From Rhyacophila brunnea (taxonomy: Eukaryota > Arthropoda > Insecta > Trichoptera > Rhyacophilidae), in assembly GCA_022495005.1 (NCBI GenBank), contig JAGYXB010000375.1:186001-250000 (forward strand): a DNA stretch of 64,000 bases, in the 5' to 3' direction. The notes beneath the pieces were generated by a model. The model ran no database searches. It saw only the letters and a program-made list of their open reading frames with translations, and was not told where the DNA came from. The translations under genes and the position numbers were made by a program. The stretch's first letter is position 1, and every line of letters starts with the position of its first letter. Shown here piece after piece: positions 44,397 to 55,440 of the stretch.

Positions 44397-46480
44397 AATC
44401 AAATTTAAAATAAAACATTTTAATCATTATTTTGAATTTTTTTAAAGTTGAAATTACTTAATAATAGATATAGCTATTATTTTATGGTGTTAGTTTTCGA
44501 TATTTCGTGTTAGTTAGAGTCCGATATATTTTTGAAGTATTATTTGATTTATAAAATCTATTTTTAATTAAATTTGTCAAAATAATAAATTTAAAGAAGT
44601 GTTTGAGTGAGTAAAAAACATAATAATAAAATGTCCGTCGATTTTCTAAATATCTTGAAAAGTTCTATACTTTGCTCACGTTTTAGTATATGTTTATTTT
44701 AGCATATTTAGCATTTGACTCTTTACCTTTGTCATTTTGTATAAAAAGGACTATAAAAACACAAAAATCTATATTTGACATGTTTTCTTGATTCCACTGT
44801 TACACAAAATTAACTTAGAATATAAGTTAACAATAGAAAAATTCAATACGTATAAATATTTAAAGGATTCATTTGAATTAAACAAATAATACATAATTTA
44901 TATTAATTTTAGTAATCAATGTGGCTTTTTAAGTGATTTTGATTCTCCAATGGGTTAATATTAACATATAATATAATATAAAATCGTTGGACGCACACCT
45001 ATATTACATTTTTAATATTTAACCATTCAGGAAAAATTGCTTTATCAATGTAATCAACCGGTGTAATACTAATCATGCCGAAATTACCAACAATGCATCA
45101 GTTAAACAATTTATGTATTTTTCATTTTCCTATTATCAGACTACTGGTGCCTCATAATATAACGTGTACTAAAAAATCCACAATGCCGCCTTAAAAGCAG
45201 TCTTATTAAGAAATTCAAAATTTATTCAAACAGGAGCGGTCATAAAAAGTAAGGAATGATTGAAAGGCAGTTTACGATTCCGAAATTAACATTTTTTATT
45301 GCATCCCCTCTGTTGTGGTGATTCCAACCACCCTTCAATAGTGAAATAAAAAAGAGCTTTCCCCTGATCGATATCGCTGTGATAATAAAAAATTAATTCC
45401 GCCGCGTAAATTCAGAGGCCTGGCCCACAGGGTGTGTTTAAAATATGTCTTCATTAGCGAGCCATTTACATCGCCCGCCAATTTGATGCGATAACTTCAT
45501 TCTACTATATACTCTGGGCAGTGTTCACAAATCTGGTACAACCTGTAGACATAAGATATAATGCGTCATTTAGATACCCATGTAATTTAGATTAGTATAG
45601 CAGAGCTTGTTAAACTTCTTCGTTTTCTTAGTTATCTTCTACGGGACTATTTATAATATGAAAGTATAGGAAGTTACTTCAAGTATGGCATAAGGTATGG
45701 TGAATTCACAATGTAATACATTATATATTATAATATGTAGGAGTCGTCGATGTGAGGGTCGATGGTGTTGTAGATGAAAGACGATCGTGATTACTCGTGT
45801 TGATGGAGGAGTGAGAGTTTAATTATGGCTACATAAGTACAAGGGTACAATCGGTACAATATTATAAATAAACTGACAGTACCATATAGGTATGACAGTA
45901 CATAGACTGATATAGTAACGGACCAGGTACTTAGATTCGATTGTCCTGTCCGATGAATTATTATTCGCTATTTATACAATCAAAATAATATCCACCCATT
46001 ATAATTTAAGAAATAAATATATTAATCGAGTCATCTACTTATTGTTATTTGCGTCAATGGACAAACAAGTAGCTGACTATTGTATAAAATATAGATATCG
46101 CGGAAATGCATATTAGAGAATTTGTAATTGTGGTACAGTATTTAATATCGCCGATCAATCTGCTGACACAGGTAATGAGTTGTTTATCGCCATATATAAA
46201 TTTGGTATTCTACAAGTTATTTTTTTAAATAGTTCGAACCTTTAATTTATCCTTATAAACTGATAAAATAAACTGGTCGCCACAAAGGCCAACTATATTA
46301 CATTAAAAAAAATGCGGCATCTTATTGCAGACGTGAAGATCTCTTCACATAATTTTATTTGTTCATATTTTTTAGCTTTGTTTTTTGTATCTTATATATC
46401 ATAAATTCATTTATTTCTGTTAAGTCTCCATGCCTTTGTCTCCCATGGCACTTTTTATTAAACTATGATTTTCAGTAAAC
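44397..46480. other. Long stretch without repeats; possible conserved element at 45230-45530
   Basis: 45230-45530 is less AT-rich and complex (e.g. CATTTACATCGCCCGCCAAT) without ORF or repeat match, as conserved non-coding elements often look. The rest is AT-rich. Confidence 0.35.
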
Positions 46481-46640
46481 TCAGCCAAAAGTCACTTGAG
46501 AGCTTGCAAGACTTGGGTATCTGCTCCTGAGACATTCCCAGGCGTAAACAACTGCTGATGCGTCACATCAAAATGTAGGGCCTCGCGATACGTTCGATTA
46601 AGACCGACTGTGGTGCGGGGAAGATTGATTTCAAGTAAGG
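46481..46640 (+). repeat. Short repeat fragment shared with 1890-2030
   Basis: ACTTGGGTATCTGC and AACAACTGCTGATGCGTCAC parallel the 1890-2030 segment. Class unknown. Confidence 0.35.
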
Positions 46641-47086
46641 ACTACAATACCGTTTTTTAGTTTTATAGGTACTTAAGCGTAGACGATTTGTTTATTTTTG
46701 TAATCTTGATAATAGTGTTACTACCGAAATAGCTATCGATTTTTAAAACATCTCCAGGATTTAATATAATTTATATTATCATTTTGTAAGATTAAAATAA
46801 TATGTTAAAATCCATAAGAAATGTATTTTGCATGCATTCATTGAAAAACCTCAAGTGATTGCTTGTCCAGGAACTACGTGATCTATCCACCCCCACACAC
46901 TTCAATCTGCAAATGTTATTTTCCTGAACGGTCACAAAAACTCGGCGCAGGTCTATTCTATATTTGCGAAATACCCAGGATTCTGATCCATACGTCAATA
47001 CTGATCAAAGGAGAGTTTTATAGAGAGTTGTGTTGGGTTTTTTTGAGAGGGCGTTATTTTTTTAGAAACGAAAATAAAAATTGGCC

Positions 47087-47365
47087 TCCTGTGCTCCTGT
47101 ATGACTGTGAAACATGGCATCTTATCAAGATTCGAAGGTCTCGAGTTTTGAGCTTTGAGGATCGATGTCTCCACCAAATCTTACTAGCACGGTGGTACGA
47201 CTGTATTGGTGATAGAAGTTATCACGAATGGACATGTATCCAAGAAGCCAGAAAGTGCGACACTCAATACCCTTGTGTCATAACCTTAAAGGTTCCATGG
47301 CCAACCCTCCCTCACCCTGCAGCGGTGTTCCAAAAGCGATATATGTTCTGTAGGTCTTGGCGGGA
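47087..47365 (+). pseudogene. Non-LTR RT fragment, family C copy 2, part 1
   Basis: VLLYDCETWHLIKIRRSRVL and SFEDRCL, homologous to 43915-44290, with internal deletions and degraded frame. Interrupted by a hAT-like MITE at 47374; resumes at 47788. Confidence 0.7.
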
Positions 47366-47787
47366 GACGTGATCATGGCCCCCACAAAGAGGGGGCTGAC
47401 AAGGGCTCTATCCTGGGGGCCCGGGCTCAGGAGGGGATCAGCGTGGCGAGACGACCAGATAAGTGAGATAAACACACATCACAAATTCTATATAACAGTA
47501 AATTTAAAAAAAAGTCGCCTGTGGTGCTATTTTTTTTTTCAGAAATGGTATTATTTAAAATTATGTGGTTGTACAATACAATTTTTAATTGTGCATCGAT
47601 ACTCGACAACTCCACAATTCAAATGGATGTAGGTATTAAAATATACAAACAACACTAAATATAGACATTAATTTTACCGCGCACGCCTTACACCATTTGG
47701 AAAACGCTACTGTAGAGCATCACACTGCCTTTATCCTTAGCGATAGGTAGGGGGCCCGCTTCAGGATGTGGGGGCCGTGGGCGTGAT
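47366..47787. mobile_element. hAT-like MITE family N3, copy B, with 8-bp TSD
   Basis: The element is 47374-47779 (406 bp), starting CATGGCCCCCACA and ending TGTGGGGGCCGTG. Flanks GACGTGAT (47366-47373) and GGCGTGAT (47780-47787) are a TSD with one change. It sits inside the RT fragment of family C. Confidence 0.8.
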
Positions 47788-47872
47788 ACATGGATGGACG
47801 AAGAGAAGTGGCGCGACCTTGTGCTTGCCCTATGCCCCAACACCGGGGTGTTACAGGGTGAAGTAAGTAAGT
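47788..47872 (+). pseudogene. Non-LTR RT fragment, family C copy 2, part 2
   Basis: ACATGGATGGACG... continues DEEKWRDLVLALCPN, the C-terminus of family C, ending GGGTGAAGTAAGTAAG where copy 1 has its GAA tail. Confidence 0.65.
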
Positions 47873-48519
47873 ATTGTATGCAGCATATAAATCGATTGTG
47901 AGTTGGTACTACATACTAACTAAACTATATAAAAAGAAAAATCTAAAATTTTCCGTAGGCTAAAAAATTAGTATATTGTTGAATGAACTCTGACTCATAT
48001 TGCCATAAATAATCTGCCTGTCATACGTGCCTTCATGTACATGGAAAGATGACGCGAAAAATTCGCTACCCAATGTTGAAAGCTCTCGCCGAGCTTTTTA
48101 ACCTTTTACTCTCCGGCCCAGAAAATAATGATAATTAATATAGCACAGTCTTTTCCATGAGTCATCCTTCGATTTTGCATACATCTGCCGTATAAACATT
48201 AATTGTGATATATTTTTTGTCAGTATTTACGTATTCATAAAAATAATTTATGTTTTTTATACCTCTACGGTCTACGCCGTAGCAGTGCTACGAGCGTATC
48301 TACGCTGAATTAACTTATACAATTTAAAATATATATCACTTATTGGAGTATCGCTATATCACTTGTTATATTAGTTATTACTAATTATTATTTACTAATA
48401 ACTAATTATAAAACTTATAAATAAACTTATCTACTTTACCTACTTATATTCATATTTAGATAACCATTAATGAATGTTAAAATTATCTATACCTTATAAA
48501 AAATATTATTACCACCGAC
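47873..48519. other. No gene; possible conserved patch at 48000-48130
   Basis: 48040-48125 (GATGACGCGAAAAATTCGCT, GCTCTCGCCGAGCTTTTTAA) is complex and not repeated in the window. 48265-48300 has CGTAGC words in both orientations. Confidence 0.3.
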
Positions 48520-48765
48520 TATGGATGCTCGATGGAAAAATCTCATTATTATTGAACATAAGTACATAATTTTGAAAACACTTAAAAAAACAAAAGATAA
48601 TATGACCAATAGAATTTTTTTTTTTGAAAAAACTACGACACCCCGATGGGTCGAACCTGCATTTCTCGGGTATCGCGCCCATGCACATAGTCCATTATGC
48701 TAAAGGAGTCATACTTAATTACGACAAATCTTAACTATTGGCTTTTTAATACTTACTGAAGCGCT
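48520..48765 (-). repeat. tRNA-like repeat unit, copy 3
   Basis: Minus strand: leader AATACTT/AAAAAGCCAATAGTTAAGA, the core at about 48635-48712 with TTTAGCATAATGG A box and B box GGTTCGACCC, then trailer TTCTATTGGTCATATTATC. Its core resembles copy 2 more than copies 1a/1b. Confidence 0.6.
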
Positions 48766-48904
48766 TCCAAATTGAGCTACTTATTGGCGATCGGCTTTTG
48801 TATTTTAAATCAAAGTGGGTATTGCTTTAATTTACTAACCGACGTCACGGATCACTCCCAAGATTTTTTGTTGTAACTTACCTGAACTTGATAATAATTT
48901 TTAA

Positions 48905-49056
48905 TTAATTAATTTTTTTATTAAACGAATAATTCACTAGATTTAAGAATGTAACATTCTTATTATTGAACATAATATATCATGTACATACATTTATGAA
49001 TGTTCAATAATTAAAATGTTACATCCTTAAATCTTGTGAATTATTCATTGAATAAA
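48905..49056. repeat. Inverted pair of the tRNA-like element's trailer end
   Basis: About 60 bases at 48905-48962 (AATAATTCACTAGATTTAAG, TATTATTGAACATA) recur inverted at 48994-49055. The same 60-base word is at 1-55 and, partly, at 35675-35722. Confidence 0.6.
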
Positions 49057-49595
49057 AAAATAGTTAATTAAAGCTCATTATTATATAAAAAAAATTCTAT
49101 CACACAAGTAAAATCTCCATGTGCCTTTTCTTCTTCTTTTTAGTTCATGCGCGCTACTTAGCAGAAGCATACGGATAATATCTGTCACCTTTAATAATCA
49201 CTGTCATCTAGCTTGGCTTTCCTCCACTGTCTTCCCAGGTCATGTTAGCATCTGGCGTATACCCTGTATGGATAGTATTTACCTGCCTAAATTAAATCAG
49301 GAATCCAGTTGCCTTAAAGATTCATCCGTAGCACATGACTGAGCCTGTTCTCTAGGAATTACTATACCGATATCTCTTTCTCCAGTCGGTAATATTCAGA
49401 CTTTCTGCGAACCTCTTGTCGTTATCTACCCATATCCACGGAGTACAAACCAGAGGCCGGTCATAATCTTCATGGTGAGCTCTAAATCCATTGCATTATA
49501 ACTTGATTGACACATCTGAATCTTTGCACCTTAAAAACATCAGCTTTATTAGGTGTAAATTGTGCAGTATTCAGATGGATGCACCTTTGGTTTTC
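49057..49595. other. Less AT-rich, no gene recognised
   Basis: 49110-49480 contains ORFs without recognisable content; CTTCTTCTTTTT at its left may be the tail of a decayed minus-strand RT copy. Confidence 0.3.
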
Positions 49596-50032
49596 TTTAA
49601 GCCGCGTTGACACGGTCCAAGTACGATCCAAGTCTACTTGGATAGGAATAATTAGTATGAAGCTGTCTCATCCAAGTGACAGCTTCATACTATTTATTTC
49701 TATCCAAGCTACTTGGACCGCGTCCTACTCATCCAAGTTAACTTGGATAGGAATAAATAGTATGGAGCTGTCACTTGGATAGGAATAAATAGTATGAAGC
49801 TGTCACTTGGATGAGACATCTTCATACTAATTATTCCTATCCAAGTCTACTTGGATCGACTGCCATCCAAGTGACAGCTTCATACTATTTATTCCTATCC
49901 AAGTTAACTTGGATGATTAGGACGCGGTACAAGTAGCTTGGATAGGAATAATTAGTATGAATATATCTACTTGGATGGCACTCGGTCCATGTGTACTTGG
50001 ATCGTACTTGGACCGTGTCAACGCGGCTTTAA
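49596..50032. mobile_element. Multi-palindromic foldback element built on ACTTGGAT modules
   Basis: The element is 49601-50027 (427 bp) with TIRs of about 34 bp beginning GCCGCGTTGACACGGTCCAA, flanked by TTTAA on both sides (TSD of 4-5 bp). The interior is seven copies (four direct, three inverted) of a roughly 30-base module, TTGGATAGGAATAAATAGTA followed by TGAAGCTGTC, joined by ACTTGGAT / ATCCAAGT links. The left and right halves are also inverted copies of each other (e.g. GGACCGCGTCCTACTCATCC vs GGATGATTAGGACGCGGTAC). No coding capacity. The whole strand can fold into a branched array of stems. Confidence 0.85.
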
Positions 50033-50881
50033 CCAATCCAAATAAGTATTCTTCGGACAATTTTGTTTTCAAATACTTGAATAGCCCTTGTCTTCTTGTT
50101 GCATCTTCACTTTAAATATGACGACTGGCTGCATGATTTGATGACAAAGCATAACTACATTCTCTTAAGTTACATTACTTATGAATTAATTTGTTACTAT
50201 TTTTAAATAATGTCATTTGACAACCTTTCAATTATTTATTCTTTTTTCCGAGTACTTCATGACTGTCCTATCCTTATTGGCGTTCAGTGGTCAGTACCAC
50301 TGGGAAACATATGGCATTCTTGATCTGTTAAAAAGGTAGACCTTCCCTTTCCCGTGACCTCTAACCTGACCTAAGTTAATAGTTTATTTAGTGATTAAAA
50401 TTAAATTCGAATCTAGTTCAAAAAATTAAGAAATAAATTTGTATATCATTGAAGATGAGTTTTTATTATTAGCTTTCTCAAAAGTTAGCCGATTTATATT
50501 TTTTCCAAAAACAATAAAGAAACCGTATTTAAAAATAAACTTTTTTCTTTGTCGGTGTGATGTTATATTGCACACGCTATCAAACGTGTAAATATAATAA
50601 ATGTGTACATATATAATATTTTGACGTGAATGAATTAAAACCCACTTTTCTTGTAACACTTTGTCACATCCCCGTCTGCTGAATACGAAAAACAAAACAT
50701 TTTTCATTTTCTAGTATTTTTTAGTACTATGGTGTTTTTACTTAATTTATTTGTGAGATTTGCCAGTAGATATGCTAATAAAATATTATTTTAAGATCTA
50801 CCAAATGCAATCAAAGTTAAAACTGTTTCGCATAAAAGTGTACACCATTCTTCTATTCAGAACGAGCTTTTAAAATTACTC
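50033..50881. other. No gene recognised
   Basis: AT-rich. The 93-residue minus ORF at 50426-50707 is low-complexity and unrecognised. Confidence 0.4.
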
Positions 50882-50932
50882 ATATAAAGCTCTTCTTTTT
50901 TTTTTTTTTTTATTTATATATAAAGCTCTTCT
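50882..50932 (-). mobile_element. Poly(T)-only retro-insertion with 15-bp TSD
   Basis: ATATAAAGCTCTTCT occurs at 50882-50896 and 50918-50932; between them is a 21-base insert that is T-rich (50897-50917). This is what an extremely 5'-truncated LINE/SINE insertion leaves: a poly(A) tail (minus strand) between target-site duplications. Confidence 0.65.
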
Positions 50933-52035
50933 AAAATATTAAATGAGTAAATAAATTATTTTAATAGTACACCTATTATTAGGTAAATATAAATACTTCA
51001 CCAGAATTATTTTTCATATAGGTAATATTGTTAAATATAATTAATTAGATAATAAACAAAAAATGTAACGAACATGAGTTATATTAGAAGAGATTTATAT
51101 GGTCTTTACGTTACGTTACTTTGATTAATATACTAGACTTAACTAGTGTAGAATTGTTTATTCATTTGTTGTTTTTATGCTCACAGATCTATTAACCAGG
51201 GTCGCGCTTCAATATAAAAATGTCTCAAATTAGTAGTAGGTATTACAGACACTTTTAAAAAATAAATCATACAAATATGTTGAAGGAGTCCTACTTTTGC
51301 ATGATACAGCCATCTCTTTTTTCTTCGTGTAAATCTGTAGCATTATGTAGTTTCCCCATGAAAAACGCTGAAGCATTTTTCTGTGTATTGTATGTGATTT
51401 TTTTCTATACAACTAATAAAATATGTTTGGGTGAAGCATGTGTGGAGGTTTGAATTGATGATGATGTGTGATGAGTGGAGTATGAAGACTTGTAGTTGCT
51501 GGTGGAGATGATGAGTTTATTTACAGATTGAAAAGTGAACTTTACATAGGTACATAAAGACAATAATACAAGGGATAAAAACGAGTGAGATATTTAGCTC
51601 GAGGCTCGGCAATACTGAGTGACCAATATGGAGTGACAGTTATACGATCAAGATGTAAGCGGAGTGAGTTTCATTCAATCGTGATAGGCTATTTATTGAA
51701 CCCCTCATGATTGAATAATGCGTACACTGAGTATCTCATGCTTTTCGGTGAGAAAATACTTAAGTATTATAAAAGTTCTTATTTGCAAGTGGTAATCAGA
51801 TTCATGTGACAGTTGTATGTTAAGAAAATGTATGTTATAAACAATCTTATTTTCGCCGTCAGCGTTTTCCACTAAATAAGCACTAACCAATACCGCTGAC
51901 GGCAAACGGAAACTCTTCAAGATTTGTATGAAAATTAGTATACATGTGATTTTTTTTTACTTTGATTTCCTTTTCTATAGCAGAAGCTTTACTTTTTAAC
52001 AATCATAATTTATAATCAAATAACATTACACAAGT
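50933..52035. other. No gene recognised
   Basis: AT-rich. A short inverted pair CCGTCAGCG / CGCTGACGG at about 51857-51901. Confidence 0.4.
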
Positions 52036-52366
52036 AATTGAAGGCGTCCCCGGAAAAGAGGTCTATATGCAAAAACAAAATTGTTCAGGAGAGGAAAAAA
52101 CGTTTTATTCGATCATGCGGACCTTTGGAGTATATCTGTGATAATAATATGTTCATGAAAATCATTTTTGTTTATTTTTAATAATAAAATAATCATATAA
52201 ACCCCTTTTCTACGGTAAGCATTTTAGTGTTGCTAATATCTCAAAAAGTGTGCCAATTAAAATAATAAAATCGTGAGCAATGCTAATATAGACCCGTTTT
52301 AGTCAATAAAATCACTTTTTGACATGATGTATTATATAGACCCCTGTTCCGGGGACGCCTTCAATT
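52036..52366. mobile_element. MITE with GAAGGCGTCCCCGG TIRs
   Basis: The element is 52040-52362 (323 bp). TIRs GAAGGCGTCCCCGGAA and TTCCGGGGACGCCTTC, then GAGGTCTATAT / ATATAGACC. AATT at both sides (52036-52039, 52363-52366), a 4-bp TSD. AT-rich interior. Confidence 0.75.
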
Positions 52367-52740
52367 AACCAAATCAGTTACAGTTACTAATTCAACTATA
52401 CTGAAAACTTTTCTAAATCCCTATCACGTATTGTAATACCAAAATACCTAATTATTCATTTTATTATATTGTAGCTCAATCTCGTTGGTTACACTAAAAT
52501 AATATAACCACCTTCGAGCCAATTCACGTTTATAAAGGCATTTTCCACCGGGCACTAAATACTAAATGGATTCCATAGAAATACTGGTAAACTTTGGCTG
52601 CACTAATAACAAAGGTAGTTGATATGCAGTGAATAATAATCAAGAATTGTTATTTGTAATACAAAACGTTCGTGGTGCTCACCTATTAAAATAGTACAAT
52701 TTCTTTGACGTAAACGATTTATTATCATTTTTGGATGCAG
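52367..52740. other. No gene recognised
   Basis: AT-rich spacer between two MITEs. Confidence 0.4.
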
Positions 52741-53392
52741 TTAAGCGGGAACCAAATTGGGGTGCATGTCGCCTACTATCACGCTGTCACGGCGATATTT
52801 TAGTCTATGGTTTCGTAATTTTGCAGAATATTTTGAACGTGCACCATCTTCGTAAATTCACTGAAGAATGACATTGATGAAAAGTGCCTACCATAATGTA
52901 TTAGTAATTTGAATTATTATTAATTATTTATGATAATTTCAATTAATTTTAACAGTTTCTACGTATGCGTACATTAAATTAAATGCGGCATGACATCCAT
53001 AGATAGTAGAACCCAAACTACAGACCATAGATAATAGACAACGTTCTTATCAAAAATGCATAGTACTCGTACCAACCGCTAAAAACAAAATAACGTGGTT
53101 TTGACATAACATTCGAAAAGTGTAGGCATGTGGAATATGATAAAAACGTTCAAAACATCATGCAATGTCGATGCAGTGCAGTTCAACGTGAGGTGACCTC
53201 ATTGTTGTTTTAGTGATTACGGCAGATTTTGCCAACTGATAATGTTCGTTTAAAGGTTCAAAATGTGCTACGGGATGGGAGCGTCAGTCTGATAACATTT
53301 TAAACACCAAGAACAACGACATTACACCTTTTTCCCCGTAGCGGCAGCCCGTGACAGTAGGCGACATGCACCTCAATTTGGGTCGCGCTTAA
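52741..53392. mobile_element. TTAA-flanked MITE (piggyBac-like)
   Basis: The element is 52745-53388 (644 bp) between TTAA copies (52741-52744, 53389-53392). TIRs of about 40 bp: GCGGGAACCAAATTGGGGTG at the left; the right end reads CACCTCAATTTGGGTCGCGC. Subterminal GCATGTCGCCTACT is shared by both. TTAA TSDs are the hallmark of piggyBac, but no transposase is present. Confidence 0.75.
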
Positions 53393-54198
53393 TTCTACTA
53401 TTAAAATATAAGTAGCTTTTATCGTTTTTGTTTACTTTCTTATTTCATTGCTCAGAAAAGAAAATATATTTAAAGGTTTTGTAATTTATTTCTCGTGACA
53501 AGAAACTCATTATTGACTGTATTAACACGTACAACAGTATAACGCACCTTAACGCCGCCTCTCCCCCTTTGTATTATTCCTTTGTGAAATTTTGATGTAG
53601 AAAAAGTAATTATGTAGGTGCGGTAGTGGACTGTGCGCGGGAGGGAGGGTGGCGAATAGGGGAAAGCTTGGTACTTGGGGCAGTGCCCCCCGCCGTTTAA
53701 CCAACTTTTGATTTATCCGCACAATAAATCTACGACTTTGAAGAAACAGAGCGCGACGATCCAAGATCCGAGCTCTTTGTCCGGTACAACTTGCTAAACT
53801 CCAGGGGTAAAGACGAGCTATGTTTATTGTTGTTGGGCCATTCTTTAGGAATATAATGTGAACTTAGAAATTCGAGGAGTCGTCCCCGGAAGACATTTTA
53901 GGTCAACAATATTTTTTAAATATACGCGTAATTATGTTGTGGCTATTTATAGCAGTAGCGACATCTGATAAATAACACGTAAAACAAAAAAAAAACATAA
54001 CATTTAATAATCCACTAAAAAAACAGTAAATGTCACGGCCTGTCGGTAATGCAGTATTCTACAACACATACTTCTATTGTAGTTATCTTTTTTACGAAGT
54101 GAATAGATCTATTAATTCAAATTATATTTCTAGGCAACTTACGATTTACAACTTTAACTATAAATCTACCCTCAAATAGTTATTTCATAAAAATGTAA
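53393..54198. other. No gene recognised
   Basis: GC-rich patch at 53625-53720 with G runs; the 71-residue minus ORF there is not recognised. TCGTCCCCGGAAGA at 53880 faintly recalls the 52040 TIR. Confidence 0.35.
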
Positions 54199-54211
54199 GT
54201 ACCTGATAATT

Positions 54212-54356
54212 CTTCTTCTTCGATGGCGCTACAGCTCAAGTCGAGCCCTGGCCTCCTCCACCGCCGTCCTCCAGCCGGAACGGTCCTCCGCACGTCTTTT
54301 CCAGTTCCTGATTTTTAGCAGCTGGTTGGCATCTTTTGTAATGTTAGTAGTAGTTG
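54212..54356 (-). pseudogene. Non-LTR RT 3' fragment with 13-bp TSD
   Basis: Minus strand: LLKIRNWKRRAEDRSGWRTA then VEEARARLEL and a stop, with a (GAA)n tail. GTACCTGATAATT flanks it at 54199-54211 and 54357-54369. Length about 145 bases, extreme 5' truncation. Confidence 0.8.
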
Positions 54357-54369
54357 GTACCTGATAATT

Positions 54370-55039
54370 ATAGAAGTAAATTAAATTGACTTAAGTATCA
54401 TTTCTATATCTACCAGTTAAAAAACTTTATAAACCAACCATTAACAAAATATGAAGCGCCTAGTTTCAAAAGCCCCTAAAACGATTTTAGGTAGTTTTGA
54501 GAAAAATGAGAAAAAAACATATCTATTAAATGTTTGAACTTTATGTATTTATTTTTTAATTAGTTACATTCTAAAGAGTATTTTGGCTTTCCATTTAGGG
54601 GTATTTGAAAAGCAGAGCCAACCATTTTAGCGGGTTTTGAAATGTATCGTAATTTTTGATCATACGTATTGATGGTTTTTGGCGTTTTTTTAAGTTAAAT
54701 TTTTGGCCATCATATAGGTAACAAAAATATCTATCTAAATACATATCTAAATCAAAAATTTTCAAAAACCGTTTTAGGGGCTTTTGAAAGTAGGTGCTTT
54801 ATATATTAGAAATATAAAATAGTAATCACATACTAAACAATGACACTTAGCGATAATTTCCGCCATTTCCATTAAGGCACCAAGACAAGAAAATGGATAT
54901 AACATAATATTGTAAAATGCGAAAGAGCCTTTCACACATGTTCACATCATGCAGCAAGTGACAATATGTTATGCTGAAGGCAGGTCTCAATATTACATAG
55001 GGTTATTTATCTCCTAATCACATATCTTGTTCTTATCGT
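54370..55039. other. AT-rich, short internal inverted repeat
   Basis: 54450-54490 (AGCGCCTAGTTTCAAAAGCC) and 54765-54810 (GGGGCTTTTGAAAGTAGGTG) form the ends of an inverted pair, with AAACGATTTTAGG / AACCGTTTTAGG copies; candidate small MITE of about 360 bases without an obvious TSD. Confidence 0.45.
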
Positions 55040-55440
55040 GGCATTTCCTAAGGGAGGTCGGCTACCATCAGGGCGATCTTTGCTTTATCAATCACTAATC
55101 GTACCGATAACGAAGATTCTTAAACCATGAATTGTGGTATCGTCCTCTTAAACGCTGAACGTTGATCTTTCCTTGACTGACAAGTTGAGGAATGCTTTAC
55201 TTTTATCCTCTAATAATGTGGCCGAGGTACTGTAGTTTTCTGGTTTTGATAATATGCAGAACTTCTCAGTTCTTACCCATTCGATTGAGAACGTCACCAC
55301 GAACCCAAGGATTTTTTAGGATGCTTCTATACAGCCATATTTCAAAAGCCTCAACTCTCCGTGACATATCCTGGTTTAGTGTCCATACCTCCATAACATA
55401 GCAAAGGATTGAGAGAATATAACGACAATCTTACGAAGTC
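55040..55440 (-). pseudogene. RTE-like RT C-terminal remnant
   Basis: Minus strand: VWTLNQDMSRRVEAFEIWLY and RSILKNPWV, then LNRMGKN, stop, IIKTRKLQYLGHIIRG, the classic RTE C-terminal order, followed by stops. About 135 residues when read through. Confidence 0.65.

Noticed and set aside
46145..46175. Second plus-strand ratchet point (ACACAG|GTAATG)
   Set aside because: Weak pyrimidine tract and a non-consensus donor.
46792..46998. RT remnant (TYGSESWVFRK on the minus strand)
   Set aside because: Only a short resemblance to the YG.E.W motif; the rest does not follow the RT C-terminal pattern.
48872..48884. Minus-strand recursive splice site (CAG|GTAAGT)
   Set aside because: The upstream sequence on that strand (ATTATTATCAAGTTCAG) lacks a pyrimidine tract; at best a stray donor.
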